Shown here piece after piece: positions 24,041 to 36,449 of a stretch of DNA of 64,000 nt. Made by a program: the position numbers and the translations under genes. The notes under the pieces were generated by a model, which worked only from the letters and a program-made list of their open reading frames with translations, did not search any database and was not told where the DNA came from. The first letter of the stretch is position 1; each line of letters begins with the position of its first letter. The stretch comes from Topomyia yanbarensis (Eukaryota; Arthropoda; Insecta; Diptera; Culicidae), in contig NC_080672.1 of NCBI RefSeq assembly GCF_030247195.1, positions 394,895,037-394,959,036 of the forward strand. The letters are read 5' to 3'.

Positions 24041-24152
24041 CGTTACTGTAAGTTTATTCTTTCGTCGTTTCAGAGGCACCCCTCGTCGAGCCATGTTGCG
24101 ATATGCGCACCGCGCCGCAAACGCCAAACACGCTCATATCACAACATAAACG

Positions 24153-25291
24153 TCAGTTTGTTCGTTCTGTGTTCGATCGCACATCATTCCGATACATCGA
24201 TCCACCACACAACCACTACATAGCTGCGTTTTTTCCATTGGAACGGTCATCACACAGCAGCGTATAAAGAAGATAGCATATGAGGGAAGGCAGGTTCGGC
24301 CAGGCCAACAGCAACAGCACCAACATACGCATATTTTATTCGTCGTTTCGATCTTGCCATCAGCGGAGGTAAAGACCAGTGCAAATATCTCGCAATTTCT
24401 ATTTTTTTGTCTCAATCAGAAAAAAAACTTCCACATCCATCGTTCGGTGAGAAAAATACGGAAACTATCGATTGCTGTCAGTGTCGCAGAACTATTGGGA
24501 AGCAAGAAAGTGCAGGACAAATTATTAGTTTGTCACGGATTGGCGTATTCCGACAAACAAGAAGGAAAGGTCACCAATCGTGCAGAGAAGAAGAAGAGAA
24601 CTTGGGTGTGATTGACGGAGAGGAAAATCCGGGAAGGTTTGCGATTGTTATGACGCAGCCGAGTTGATCGTGAAAGTAACATTCGAACCTCCAGAGGTAT
24701 CATACGTGTACGTGTACGGCAGAGACATATCGGAGGTATTCTTACATCCCACACGAAGGTGCAACTTGATCTTGTTCGCCGCGGTGGGAGAGAGTGAGAC
24801 AGTAGAAGAACTGAACGAACTTGCAACTGCCTCCGAAGGGTCAGGTCCAAGTTGGCAGGAGGTCTCCAACTTGGTTGGCAGTCGAGTTGGTCCCCAAGGG
24901 CCACCGGAGGAAGTGAGTGGAAGATTTCGGAAAAAAAAGTTAAGCGGCTGCTTCGCGAAGCGCGGAGAACGTGTGTGGAGGTTGGTCTGTGCTGGTGGGG
25001 GAACTGGTGGTGCCGCAAGGAAGCCGTTCACTGCACAAGAAGTTCTCTGGTTGGTGTAGTATTGATTGTGCAAAAAGTAAAAAAATAAACGCGAGCGAAA
25101 ATTGATAGCAGTGGAGAGTGATAATAGCAGCAGAAACCAGTGACAAGAGAACCGAGGCGACTAGGGCGAAGAATAAAGCAAACGGACCACTAAGAAGAAG
25201 GCAGAATATGATAATGTGATGATATAAGACGAGTTTTTTTTCTGCTTCCTTCGCAAAAACTCTGCTGTATTTATTCGATTCCGGCTGATAA
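24153..25291 (+). other. Candidate non-coding first exon (5' leader) of a rightward gene
   Basis: The stretch from about 24.05 to 25.29 kb is clearly less AT-rich than its surroundings. It opens with an insect-type initiator TCAGTT at 24153-24158 and ends in a consensus donor AAGAG|GTAAGT (GT at 25292). Short overlapping frames on both strands lie inside, none with recognised domains, so it is more likely a long 5' UTR. The downstream coding exons are not recognisable in this window. Confidence 0.35.
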
Positions 25292-26160
25292 GAGGTAAGT
25301 CGACGCTCTTTCGATGTGTTTTTATCAAATTATCGATTTGTTGGTACACATTTTGCACAGAACGGCTTTTACTCAGATGGGGGTACATGTTTTTCGATTT
25401 GACATCGTTTGAGAGAATAAAATGTCAGATTTGATTTAAGATAGATTTGAGAAGATGTAAGCTACCTATGTTGAATACCCATGGGTTTGGATAGTTTTGT
25501 GTTTGAAGGTGTCACAAATAGAACCGCTACCAATTTGGTACTAACTTGGATTTATTGTCGAACTGGACCTAAGTTGGTACTAGTTACCGATGCGATGAGC
25601 TCGAAACACAAAAATCCTTTAATCAAGTATGTTATTTGGTGCTAGGATCAAAGCTTAAAAATCCTAAGTACTCTCCTACAATACTTTCTATGTAATATGT
25701 TATCTGCAGAAGGTTGTCCACCTTGATGCAAATTACACAATTTTGATTATTGCTTACGACAAAGTTAACCGTCGTATGACGATGAATGTCTTCCTCAAAC
25801 TATTCCTCGATTGTTTGCGATCTTACCTAATTCTTTGCGAAATAAGACCAACAATTTGGATATTGTTTCCCCGGTATGCTCGATATTTCTATGTGATCCG
25901 CAGGGTAGCAATCTGAGTCGCTCCTTCAATTCATCGTTTTCCGTCAAACAATCGCCTTAAAAACCAGAATAAGCCCGTCAACAGTACGGACTTCGTACTT
26001 CTGAAGAACTGCTGGACACTGAACATTACACACTCAACGAGCAGCCTATCCATCTTTCTGAAGCCGAGAGAGGTATCCCGCCGCTATAGTTTTGTAGAAG
26101 CACTATCAGCGGCAGCTCGAAAATTAATTAGGACCCTCCTTCTTTCAATGTTGAATCCTT
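25292..26160. other. Unassigned region, possible first intron
   Basis: Lies between the donor at 25292 and the duplicated acceptor-like segment at 26161-26280. No coding sequence recognised. Confidence 0.3.
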
Positions 26161-26280
26161 CCTGATTCCAACTTCTCCAATTTTTTCCTATTACTATTTC
26201 ACTTTTCTTGTAGTCTGGGTTCTGATTCCAACTTCTCCAATTTTCTCCTATTACTATTTGACTTGGCTTGTAGTCTGGTT
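26161..26280 (+). repeat. Two tandem copies of a 60-bp unit, each ending in a 3'-splice-site-like tract
   Basis: 26161-26220 and 26221-26280 differ at only a few positions. Each carries CCTATTACTATTT, a pyrimidine-rich stretch and CTTGTAG|TCTGG. The AGs are at 26212-26213 and 26272-26273. Confidence 0.85.
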
Positions 26281-26939
26281 CAGTGAAGAGCCTGTAAGAT
26301 CCGAGAATTTTTCAGAAGCCCGGATTTACCATCCTGAACCTCAAACACCGCTCAACTTACCCCCGCACTCCTATTCATCGTTCCATCAGCAGTTCTCGCA
26401 TCCTCTTGACAAATTCTTACATCCGCTTGCGAATCCTTCCATCCGCTCCTTGTACCCAGTTCTTTCAGCGTTCGGACATTCATCCGCTTTGGTCGATTAT
26501 TCAGAGTTTTGTCGTGACTAACAACTTACCTTTCAATAAAGTTGCCCACTTTCAAAATGTACGAAGAAAAGTTGTGTAAGGTTCGGAAGGTTTATATCTT
26601 TTTTTGCACTACTTGGAATTAGTCAATTTCTTCGGCAAAATATTTTCAGCAATAGTATTAAAGGTTGGAGTATGCATAACATGAAAAATCTTTCGACAAC
26701 GACTCGAAAAAGGTACAATTTTCCAGCTCATCTCGGTTAGAGCTGAAGAGTTTTAAATATAGGTCCGGTTATCATTTGTATTTGGTTGTTTTAGGTGAAC
26801 GGAGGGCTGTACAATACCGAGAAAGAAATATTTGTGAGATGTGCACGGCTGGTGGATGAATCAGTTTGTGTCGTGTCACTAGTAGAGGCCTCCTTTTCAT
26901 TTCCGATGGGTGGAAGGTAGCATACAAACATTCATACAT

Positions 26940-26940
<1 letters not shown>
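26281..26940. other. Unassigned region
   Basis: An 87-codon plus-strand frame (26258-26521) has a Pro/Ser/His-rich composition and no recognised domain. Nothing else was assigned. Confidence 0.3.

Positions 26941-27032
<92 letters not shown>
26940..27032. repeat. (CA)n microsatellite, about 92 bp
   Basis: Uninterrupted CA dinucleotide run of about 46 units. The open frames through it are artefacts. Confidence 0.97.
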
Positions 27033-27033
<1 letters not shown>

Positions 27034-29186
27034 AAAAACGATTTAAATCATCTGAACGAAATTCGTTCGTTGTTGCTCCCGCTAATTTCATGCACCGAGC
27101 CGCAAATCTTGAACAGGAAGTATTGGGATTTCAGCCGTTTTCAGCAAGTCAACCAATCTTGTCAGATTTGTGGAGACATCATGTCAAAGCTGGAGGAAAT
27201 GTGATTCTTAAGATTCCTCGCGGTGAATTCTGGACAAACATGTGAAAAGGGCACATCGCAAATGAGAGCCTCTCTTTGTTTATTTTCTCTTCCGCCAATA
27301 ACTAGGTCGTTTTTACGTTTGCTCCTTATCTCTTAGCATAGTATGCTAGGCGACATCAGAGTCTTTCGATATTTATTGAAACAATGTTGAATTAGTTTGT
27401 GCAGCTCCGTGCTGATAACCAGGATCAATTGAAACAAAAACCTCCCACCCGGAGAATATTTTTTTGGTAAACAAATTGGCCCTTATCAGCGCTATAAAAC
27501 CACCCAATGAATTAAATTTCTTCAACTATTATTTTTATTTTCGGTGGGTGGAAAAACTATTCCTTCACCAGCTATTATTCTTTTTGATTCGAGTTGTGCT
27601 GCATGATCAAATGTTTGCGGTCAGAGATTTTTTACTAATTTCGTAGAATGTACAACTGCTGAAAATAACTGAAATTTTGTGAAAGCGATTAGTATCTGTG
27701 CCATGATTGGTCCGTACAATTCGATCAACGGATCACGCGAGCCAGACTAGTTTTCATTCGAATCTCCACCTCTTTCACGATGGAAGTAAACTGTTTTCGT
27801 TCTATGGCCGGTCCTTTTAGCTCGAACGTAAACTGAACTGAGTGCAAACCCGAGGGTCGCATGTGAGTACGGCCTCTTTCGTGTGTTACACTCGTGCTAC
27901 ACATATGCTCGATGTGTATGAAAGCGGCAAGGAGGAAAGGTGAAGTAAAAACCAAAATCCCTCTAGCTTTGTGTCGATCTTCAGTTTGCTATCGGCCGAA
28001 TCCACCATCTGCTGAGAAAGGGAAACTACGCAAAGTCTGTTGGTGTCGGAGCACACGTCTACCTGGCAGCAGTTATTGAATATGTTGCCGCCGAAGTATT
28101 AGAGCTGGCAGGAACAAATTGCTCTCCGGCGTGAACATTACCCAGAGTGAAGTGCTTCGCCTTCCTGGTTAAAACAACGAAAAAAGCGTCCTTGTCAGAG
28201 CAACAATCTTCTTCACGAACAAATTCATTGATCTCATTCCCTTTTCTCTAACTGATCTACATTTTAAGCATTAGATTAGTTTATTTTTTGCAATGCTACC
28301 CTGAATAGTTAAAAGTCCCTCCACTAGATTGATGGGTTTAACGGTATTGCAAACATCATCAAGCATATTTGTGCATCAGTTTTAAAGAACCTCTGACAGA
28401 CAACTGCTTTGAGATGGTTATTGCATTACGCCTCCTTAGTGGTGCATCGAGGAGACCAAGAGGTCTTCTTCATGTTTATTGTTTATGTTGTATTTATTCA
28501 TACCCTGCACCAGCCCAAACTAACGGTTAACCATTAGTCTGTGCATGCTGGTGTGGCCGGCTGGCGGGTCGCCTATACTAGATTGCCTTTTTCTATGGTT
28601 TGCAAACATTGTTCAACAGTTTAATGCCAGTGTTTGTAGACACGACTAGTAGTGGGGGTCATTGTGTGTCGATTTACGGTCATCGTGCACAGGCTAATAA
28701 AAAGAGGTGTTGAGGTAGAAGACTACCAGTTATTGTGTTGTAATAATTGTAGTTTTGTACTAGTGTATAATTGTCTGTGTGTGTTCGTCTGAGAATTTGT
28801 GACAGCTGGATCGGGGAATGGATGCAGAACTGACGTATATAATAAAATAGTAGGTAACCGTTCCTAGGATTCGTTGGTCACTTTCTTCCAGTGTTCAATT
28901 CGTGCATTTGATTCGATTTGTTCGGGAAGACCAGATTAGATAAATTAAGGTACGATTAAGCTACCGACGCACGTGAATCCCCGGTCAGCATAGCATTATA
29001 AAATTCAAACAAAATTCAATAGTTGTTAATGGTAAATCATGTTACATGTGCGCTTTTCTTCTGCTTCATTAGTCTGTTTTTGCTGCACTGTGCACTTTAA
29101 AAACGCACAAGCGCTCGTAGCCTTCGCGATTACACAAACCTGGTTACAAACTCGAACATGCAATTGCAATCATCATATCGCCAACA
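27033..29186. other. Unassigned intergenic region
   Basis: No gene recognised. The portion at 28480-28860 is less AT-rich and contains a CCGGCTGGCGGGTC block that may belong to an unidentified interspersed repeat. Confidence 0.35.
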
Positions 29187-29888
29187 TTAACCCATTATAA
29201 CCCAGGGGTTTAAAAAAAAATGAGCCAAATGCAGTGATATCTTCAATTCCACCAAAAAATGTATCAAAGATTATGGGAAAAATAAAATCACCGCTAAAAA
29301 TGGTTTTGAGAATGAAAATATCTCGTGCGAAAAATTTCGTACGCTTAAATAAAAACAACAAATTTTAAGTTGTTTGACATATTTCTTCGGATTTTCTGAT
29401 AGACAGCACTTCCTTTACACCTGTAGGAACGTTTTGTCACATAATGGAATTATTAGCACGAATTCCAACAATAAAATTCAATTAAATGTATTGCTTACTT
29501 TTCAGCCGCCATTTGCCCCAACTATACACGGTTCAAAAATGTAAACAAAATTATAAAAAATGGCAGTTGTCTTTTTTTTCCATACGTTTATTTGACACGG
29601 CATTTGCAAAAGCTTTTTACGCCAGTTTCTTTTTTTACATAGCACGTTACAAAAATCCTTAAGACTAATTTTAACTATACTAGTAATTTGTCTAAAACTA
29701 ACACTGAAATCACTTTATTGTTTGCTTTTTTCCTTACATTGTTATATTTCATAATGATCTAGTATTTTTTGTATTTATTTACTTTTTTTCTGTTATTGCC
29801 TAAATTTAAAAACTGAATATTCTAGGACACTTTAATTGGTGAATGATGTGAATGAGCCTTGGATGAGAGTATGAGGAGATGAATTCAA

Positions 29889-30026
29889 TTAAATTTTGAC
29901 AGACGCTGTTTTTAGAAAATGATAGATAAGTTCCATGTATAGATGATCGCGATACGCCAGGATGTCTCTAACAGGAACATGGATTGGTCTTCCTCGGACT
30001 TGTAAAGAATCTACTAATTGTGATCT
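29889..30026 (-). pseudogene. LINE ORF2 C-terminal tail beyond the foldback insertion
   Basis: QLVDSLQVRGRP, VPVRDILAYRD and MELIYHFLKT correspond to the last about 45 residues of I-clade ORF2. Between NEG (at 31869) and this point roughly 130-160 residues expected for the family are missing, so sequence was lost as well as interrupted. Confidence 0.75.
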
Positions 30027-31868
30027 GGGTGTACCCCATATGGCATAATGGACGTTTGGCATAACCGGTTTGGCATAAAGACGTTTGGCATAATGGACAT
30101 TTCGCATAATGCTTATTGAGAGGTAGGGACATTTGGCATAATGGACGTTTGGCATAATGGACATTTGGCATAATACCTATTGGGGGTGAAGGGACATTTG
30201 GCATAATGGACGTTTGGCATAATGGACGTTTGGCATAATGGACATTTGGCTTAATACCTATTGGGGGGGTAAAGGGATATTTGGCATAATGGACATTTGG
30301 CATAAAATGGCATGGTATTTATAGGGGAGTGAATCCAAAATTATTATAATCAACTTTTGTCATATATACGATGTTTTATTTCGTAATTTGGAATCAACTC
30401 AAAAAAATATTTTTCATTTTGTATGAATTACGCAATCTATAAGTATTTAGATGGATCATCGCAAAAAACGACTAAATATAGGCACATTTACACACATTAT
30501 TCTTAATGGGTTAAAAGGGTCCTTTGGATTACGTGGTGTAAATTCAGTAAGTAAGACTTCCGTTTTTTGATAACTTGAATAAAAAGTAACATGTACGGCA
30601 GAATACAGATGTATAATTGTGTTATTTGTAAAGAAGGCTGCATCGCTATGCTTTTCATATAATACTTAATTACTATTATGCACAGAATTGTGATGCGCCC
30701 TACTTTACATTATATATGGAGCATTCCACATAAAATTTACCGCCCCAAATTTTGTTTACCATTTGTTTCGATTTGGTTGTCTAAAATATTTGACACGTAT
30801 TTTTTTCTTTCAAATAGTAGTAATTTGCTTTAATTTTTTAAAATACTTTTATTTAATCTCCAATACTGCAATAACTGAAGAAGATATTAAAAATTGTTGA
30901 AAAGATGTAATGTGTGCTTTTCTCAGTTTTCGAATGAAGTTTATTAAAAATAATCATGCTGCTTATTTAATGTAAAATATTGAAAAAGTTGGATGACTTT
31001 TTTTCTCTTAAAATATTTTTCTTGACGCCTTTAACATTTGGGAAAGAACATTTGAGTATTTTTGGCGTTATGAATTTTTCAGTCGAACCCTGCGCGCGCG
31101 AAGCATACCACCACACTCTTCGCTAACACGCGGGTTTGGCTGCAAGAATTTCTACACGTCAGCGCGTGCGAAGCGCATGGAGGAACCTTTCGTGCGCGCA
31201 ATATGTATACTATTCTGTGCATATTAATAAATAAATAGTATATGAAAAGTATAGTGATTCGCCCTTCTTTACAAAGAACGCAATTATACTTCTGTATTCT
31301 ACTGTAGTACTGTACAATGTACAGTTTACATGTTACTCACTATTCAAGCTATCGAATTACGGAAATTTCACTTGCTAAATTTACATCACGTAATCCAAAG
31401 GACCCTTTCAACCTATTAAAAATATGTTCAAATGTGCCTATCTCTAATCATTTTTTCTTTGCGATCCATCTAACTACTTACAGATTGCGTGATTCATATA
31501 ATATGAAAAATATTTATTTTCTGTTGATAACAAAACAAGTAACAAAATAAAACATCATATATATGACGAAAGTTGATTATGATAATTTTGGATTCACTCC
31601 CCAATATTATGCCAAATGTCCATTATGTCAAATGTCCCTTTACCCCCCAATAGGTATTATGCCAAATGTCCATTATGCCAAAAGTCCGTTATGCCAAATG
31701 TCCCTTAACCCCCAATAGGTATTATGCCAAATGTCCATTATGCCAAACGTCCATTATGCCAAATGTCCCTACCTCTCAATAAGCATTATGCCAAATGTCC
31801 ATTATGCCAAACGTCTTTATGCCAAACCCGTTATGCCAAACGTCCATTATGCCATATGGGGTACACCC
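30027..31868. mobile_element. 1.84-kb foldback element; arms start with 16-bp tandem repeats
   Basis: The outer ends GGGTGTACCCC and GGGGTACACCC are inverse. The arms extend about 660-690 bp inward from each side (to about 30705 and from about 31195), leaving a loop of roughly 490 bp. The outer 280 bp of each arm consists of tandem TTTGGCATAATGGAC(A/G) units separated by an ATACCTATTGGGGG spacer. No long reading frame is present. The structure resembles Drosophila FB elements in plan. No clear target duplication was seen. Confidence 0.85.
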
Positions 31869-32797
31869 CTCATTTCCCGCAATAGAGCAATGGGCGGGGA
31901 GCCACACTAGGGTAAATTTATAACATTTTCTTGTTAGGTTACTCAGAGATTCTCGTATCTTCCCCAAAAAGAATGGATCTTGATTATCAATCCTCTTTGA
32001 GCGTAGAGTTGCAATTGTGCTGAGACTATCAGTGAGGATAAAGTAATGGTTCGGGGGTAAAGTATTAATTATTTGCAAACTATAGTGAACTGCTGCTAGT
32101 TCCGCTATATAAACAGAGGCGGGTTCTGCAAGTTTGAGAGAAATTGAAAAATTATTGTTGAAAATACCGAAACCAGTGGCCTCACTGATTCGTGACCCAT
32201 CAGTGTAAAACATTTTAAGGCAGTCTATGTGTTGATATTTACTTGTGAATATTTTAGGGATCTCCCGCGAGCGTAGATGATCCGGAATTCCACGAATCTC
32301 TGCTTGCATGAACGTGTCGAAGAATAAAGTGGATTCAGGAGTATCTAGTATATTGACGTATGTGGGAACATACCTAGCAGGCGTTATTTCTTGTGACATG
32401 TGATTGAAATACACTGTCATGAATCTGGTTTGGGGTTGGAGCTCAACAAGTCTTTCAAAATTTTCAATTACCGGTGGGTTCATAACCTCACATCGAATAA
32501 GTAAATGAGAGGAGAGATCCCAGAATCGGTCTTTTAAAGGAAGAACTCCCGCTAGTACTTCAAGACTCATCGTATGGGTCGACTGCATGCAACCTAGGGC
32601 AATTCGTAAACAACGATACTGTATCCGTTCCAGTTTAATAATGTGAGTGTTGGCTGCTGAACGGAAACAGAAGCACCCATATTCCATTACTGAAAGTATT
32701 GTTGTTTGATACAATCTTATCATGTCACTTGGATGAGAACCCCACCATGATCCAGTTATTGTTCGCAGAAAATTTATCCTTTGTTGGCATTTCGTTA
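31869..32797 (-). pseudogene. LINE ORF2, thumb/connection and RNase H, cut by the foldback element
   Basis: After the frameshift the frame runs RLYQTTILSVMEYGC, then RNase H with FYTDGSR (first Asp), AELAAVHYSL (Glu), LTDSLSTIATL (Asp) and WLPAHCSIAGNEG. It then runs into the foldback element at 31868. The final RNase H aspartate region and the cysteine-rich C-terminal domain are absent. Confidence 0.85.
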
Positions 32798-33988
32798 TTA
32801 GATACCTAATGTGGCCTCCCCATGTGCCTTTATCGTTCTATCAACCAACTGAAGCTGAGCCGGATCACGCTTCCTTGAGAAAACGACCAACTCTGTTTTC
32901 TCTGTAGAGAAATCGATGCCCAGTTTTAAAGCCCAAATTGATAAATTATCCAAGCTATCTTGCAATGGTTGTTGTAAATTTATAGCTTTTGGTCCTGTGG
33001 CAGAAACCACCACATCATCTGCAAGTTGTCTTAGAGTGCATGGGCTGACAATACAATTATCAATGTCATTCACGTAAAAATTATAGAGAAGGGGGCTTAG
33101 ACAAGAGCCTTGTGGGAGGCCCATGTAACTTATTCTGAGTGTCGCCAAATCGCCATATGAAAAATGCATGTGCTTTTCTGACAATAAATTGTATAGATAA
33201 TTATTTAATATCGGTGAAAGACCACATTGATGTAGCTTCTCCGAGAGAACATCAATGGAGACTGAGTCGAATGCTCCTTTTATGTCTAAGAACACAGACG
33301 CCATTTGTTCTTTTTTTGCGTAAGCAAGTTGGATTTCTGACGAAAGTAGCGCCAGGCAATCATTCGTTCCCTTTCCTCTCCGAAAACCAAACTGGGTATC
33401 TGAGAGCAAGCCGTTCGCCTCAACCCAATTGTCGAGACGTCGTAGGATAATTTTTTCCAACAATTTCCTGATGCAGGATAGCATTGCAATTGGTCGATAC
33501 GAGTTATGATCGGAGGCTGGTTTTCCCGGTTTTGGAATGGCGATAACTCTCACTTGTCTCCAGTCACGCGGGACAATATTCTGCTCAATAAACTTGTTGA
33601 ATAAATTCAACAAGCGTCTTTTTGCTAGGTCAGGCGGATTCTTCACCAAGTTGAATTTAATTCTGTCTAGTCCCGGAGCATTATTGTTGCATGAGAGGAG
33701 TGCAATTGAAAATTCCATCATTGTCAAAGGCGAATCTATGAAATCGTTACTTGTGGGAGCATCGCGAATGATTTTCTGCGCAGGAGCAGAATCTGGACAA
33801 ATTTTCTTGGCAAAATTAAATATCCAACGATTCGAAAAATCTTCGCTTTCATTAGTCACGTTACGATTCCTCATTCTTCTGGCTGTGTTCCAAAGAGCAC
33901 TCATTGATGTTTCTCTTGACAAGCCATCAACGAAGCGTCTCCAATAACTAGACTTTTTGGCACGACGGAGACTGTCAAATTTGTTTTG
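32798..33988 (-). pseudogene. LINE ORF2, reverse transcriptase part
   Basis: Continues the endonuclease frame after the TAG. RT landmarks: PKPGKPASDHNSYRPIAMLS, QFGFRRGKGTNDCL, FLDIKGAFDSVSIDVL, GLPQGSCLSPLLYNFYVNDID and RQLADDVVV (catalytic DD). The frame ends at 32798 in VDRTIKAHGEATLGI-stop. The following sequence in another frame reads KGTWGGHIRYLITKC, so a short deletion of the KYLGxxFD-type block plus a frameshift has occurred near 32840. Confidence 0.88.
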
Positions 33989-35041
33989 CTAAATGAAATA
34001 ATTTTCAAAGTTCTCACGTATACCCCCTTTCTGTTTCATAATTTCTTTGTAGGCAACTTGTTTAGCTTCATATGCATCAGAGCACTCTTTGTCCCACCAA
34101 GGATTAGGGGGCCGTCTATTTATTGTCATTCCAGGATTGCATTTCGTTTGGGCTTGTTCTGCTGCTTCAATAATTAAACCCGCTAGAAATTCATATTCTT
34201 CGGTTGGGGGTAGCTCTTCTGTCGAAGCAAGAGAAGTGGAAATTAATGTTTCGTATGTTTTCCAATCAATATTTCGTGTTAAGTCATAAGGAACATTGAT
34301 TGAATTCGTAAGGCCTAATTCACTGTTAATTGAAACAACGATTGGCAAATGATCGCTACCGTGAGGATCAGGTACAACCTTCCACGTGCAATCTAACCGA
34401 AGTGATGTCGAGCACAGAGATAGATCTAATGCACTTGGACGTGCAGGAGGTCTGGGGATGCGTGTTGTTTCGCCAGTATTTAAAACTGTCATATTAAATT
34501 CGTCACAAACATTGTATATGAAAGAGGATCGATTATCATTGTAGAGGGAACCCCACAATACTCCGTGCGAGTTGAAGTCTCCCAGTATCAGACGCGGAGC
34601 AGCCATGGATTCCACTACCTCAAAAATTTGACGTTGTCCAATTTGAACTTTGGGAGGTATATATATAGAAGCGATAGACATGTCTTTGCCTTTAATATTC
34701 GTTTGGACTGCTACAGCCTCAATGCCAGCAATTATGGGGATGGTAATTCTATAGAAAGAATAGCACTTTTTAATTCCTAGAAGCACTCCTCCATATGGGG
34801 TGTCTCGGTCTAGGCGAATAATGTTGAAATCATTTAAGTTGAAATTAATGTTTGAGGTAAGCCATGTTTCACATAGAGCAAAAGCATCGCATTTTAAATT
34901 ATGCAGTAAAATTTTTAAAGAATCAATTTTTGGTATGATACTTCTGCAATTCCACTGTAAAACAGTGATGGAGTCTTTCACCTTAGGAGTTGAATTAACC
35001 ATTGAAGGATATAATTGCTGCAAGGATGGGCCATTGAGCAA
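33989..35041 (-). pseudogene. LINE ORF2, apurinic/apyrimidinic-type endonuclease part
   Basis: The first 350 codons of ORF2. LQWNCRSI (29-35) opens the endonuclease, GDFNSHG (154-160) and GSDHLPI (228-234) carry its catalytic Asn, Asp and His. A TAG at 33989-33991 (ENYFI-stop-QNKFDSLRRAKKS) interrupts the frame. The next segment continues in the same frame, so this is a single nonsense change. Confidence 0.88.
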
Positions 35042-35161
35042 TCAGCTGCTCTAAAAATGTTCTAATTGTTGGGAGGAAAGCTGAAAGTATACTCTTTAGT
35101 GGTTCAGAAATATTGAATGCTTTAAAAATCCAATCAACAATTTCAGAAAATTTCAATAATC

Positions 35162-36316
35162 CTACCCCGGCTGAGGCTCAGAGGAAGTCGAAATTTTATT
35201 TTTTCCAGTAATGGTGTTCTGTTTGGATTGTACGTTCCCAAAACCGGGTGGGATTGATTTCGGTTTTGAATCGGAATTTTTCGGTTTTGGGCGCAGTTTA
35301 TCTATTGGTGGAGAAATTTTAAGGCCCTTGCTTGGCAGCTTGGGAAAAGAAGACTGTTTTCTTTTTCTGGAATTTCCGGGTAAAACAAATGATGTACCTT
35401 CGCACGCTCCGTCGGAGTCAGACTGTTCCGAAAATAGAGATGTGTAAGTGTTTTCTAAGAAGATGGGTTTAGGGGTAGCATTTTTCAACATTTCTGCATA
35501 GGAGCGCTTAGACCTCTCCTTCAAGGATCGTTTAATTTTATCCTCGCGCAATTTATAAATGGGGCATGCAGGGAGCTCATGCGAGTTTTCTCCGCACATT
35601 AAACATTTTTCTGAATTTTCATTGCATGTATCCTCTTGATGAGAACCCCCACATTTGCCACACCGTGCCTTATTGGAACAGTAAGTGGCTGTGTGGCCAA
35701 GCTGTTTACAATTAAGGCAATTCATTACACGAGGGATAAAAAGGCGAACAGGGAGACTAATCTTATCGATAATGACATAGTTGGGCAGCGCAGACCCAGC
35801 GAAAGTCACTCGAAACGAGTCAGACAGTCGATAAACTTTTTTATCTCCTTCGTGTGATACTGAATGCAATTGCTTGCATTCAAGTATCTTTACGTCTTTA
35901 AGTATGGTGTCTTTGAAACGACCAACCCCATGCTTAATTATGTCATCAACAGTCAAACTCGATTCTGTGATGACCCCATCAATTTCAATTTCCTTTGAAG
36001 GAATATACGCTCTATACTCACGCGTAAAAAGCTCGCAAGAAGCAATTGCATTGGCTTGTTTGAGACTACCAACGACAATGCGTATTTTATCTTTATTAAC
36101 TTTAACGATCTCTTTTACATCCGAGAATCGCGAAGTCAAATCTTTCGAAATTTGAATGATATTTAGCGCCTTTACTTTACGCCTAATAAATACAATCCAT
36201 GGTCCCGTTGACGACTCTGGGTAAATTTTAATTCTACTCGAGTTTATATTTTCAACAGGCTTAGGGGGAGGGTCTGTTACTCGTTCTCCCATCTCTTCAT
36301 CCATTTTACCTAGCAA
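35162..36316 (-). CDS. LINE ORF1 (gag-like nucleic-acid-binding protein), intact frame
   Basis: A 384-aa open frame. Residues about 36-115 resemble the RRM-like region of I-clade ORF1 proteins. At about 200-251 there are three zinc knuckles: CLNCKQLGHTATYC (CX2CX4HX4C), CGKCGGSHQEDTC and CLMCGENSHELPAC. A basic region (KRSLKERSKRSYAEML) follows, then a low-complexity Lys/Pro/Ser tail. In this family ORF1 coats element RNA for retrotransposition. It lies 120 bases upstream of ORF2. The intact frame in an otherwise damaged copy suggests a fairly recent insertion. Confidence 0.88.
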   Translation of the reverse strand: MLGKMDEEMGERVTDPPPKPVENINSSRIKIYPESSTGPWIVFIRRKVKALNIIQISKDLTSRFSDVKEIVKVNKDKIRIVVGSLKQANAIASCELFTREYRAYIPSKEIEIDGVITESSLTVDDIIKHGVGRFKDTILKDVKILECKQLHSVSHEGDKKVYRLSDSFRVTFAGSALPNYVIIDKISLPVRLFIPRVMNCLNCKQLGHTATYCSNKARCGKCGGSHQEDTCNENSEKCLMCGENSHELPACPIYKLREDKIKRSLKERSKRSYAEMLKNATPKPIFLENTYTSLFSEQSDSDGACEGTSFVLPGNSRKRKQSSFPKLPSKGLKISPPIDKLRPKPKNSDSKPKSIPPGFGNVQSKQNTITGKNKISTSSEPQPG

Positions 36317-36449
36317 GAAAAACTATCACAAAAAGGAATGAAAAATATACCTGTTATACCGGTAGAACACACCTCATGTGTTACGTTGTAAACTCGGTGC
36401 CCGTTGTTTGACAATGTGACACTTGCTGTCCTACTTCGTCGCGTTGCTT

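Noticed and set aside
24533..25073. Overlapping 130-160-codon frames on both strands
   Set aside because: They are open because the block is GC-richer and low in stops. No motif was recognised, and a long 5' leader is the simpler reading.
26772..27245. Several open frames through the CA tract
   Set aside because: Dinucleotide runs stay open in several frames; the products are His-Thr or Cys-Val repeats with no biological support.
30040..30300. Regularly repeated units that superficially resemble a CRISPR array
   Set aside because: The units are contiguous 16-bp tandem repeats without unique spacers, mirrored at 31600-31860, in eukaryotic DNA. They are foldback-element arms.
31776..32723. 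A continuous 315-codon ORF read into the foldback element
   Set aside because: The last about 30 codons (after GNEG) are translated foldback arm repeats, not LINE protein.
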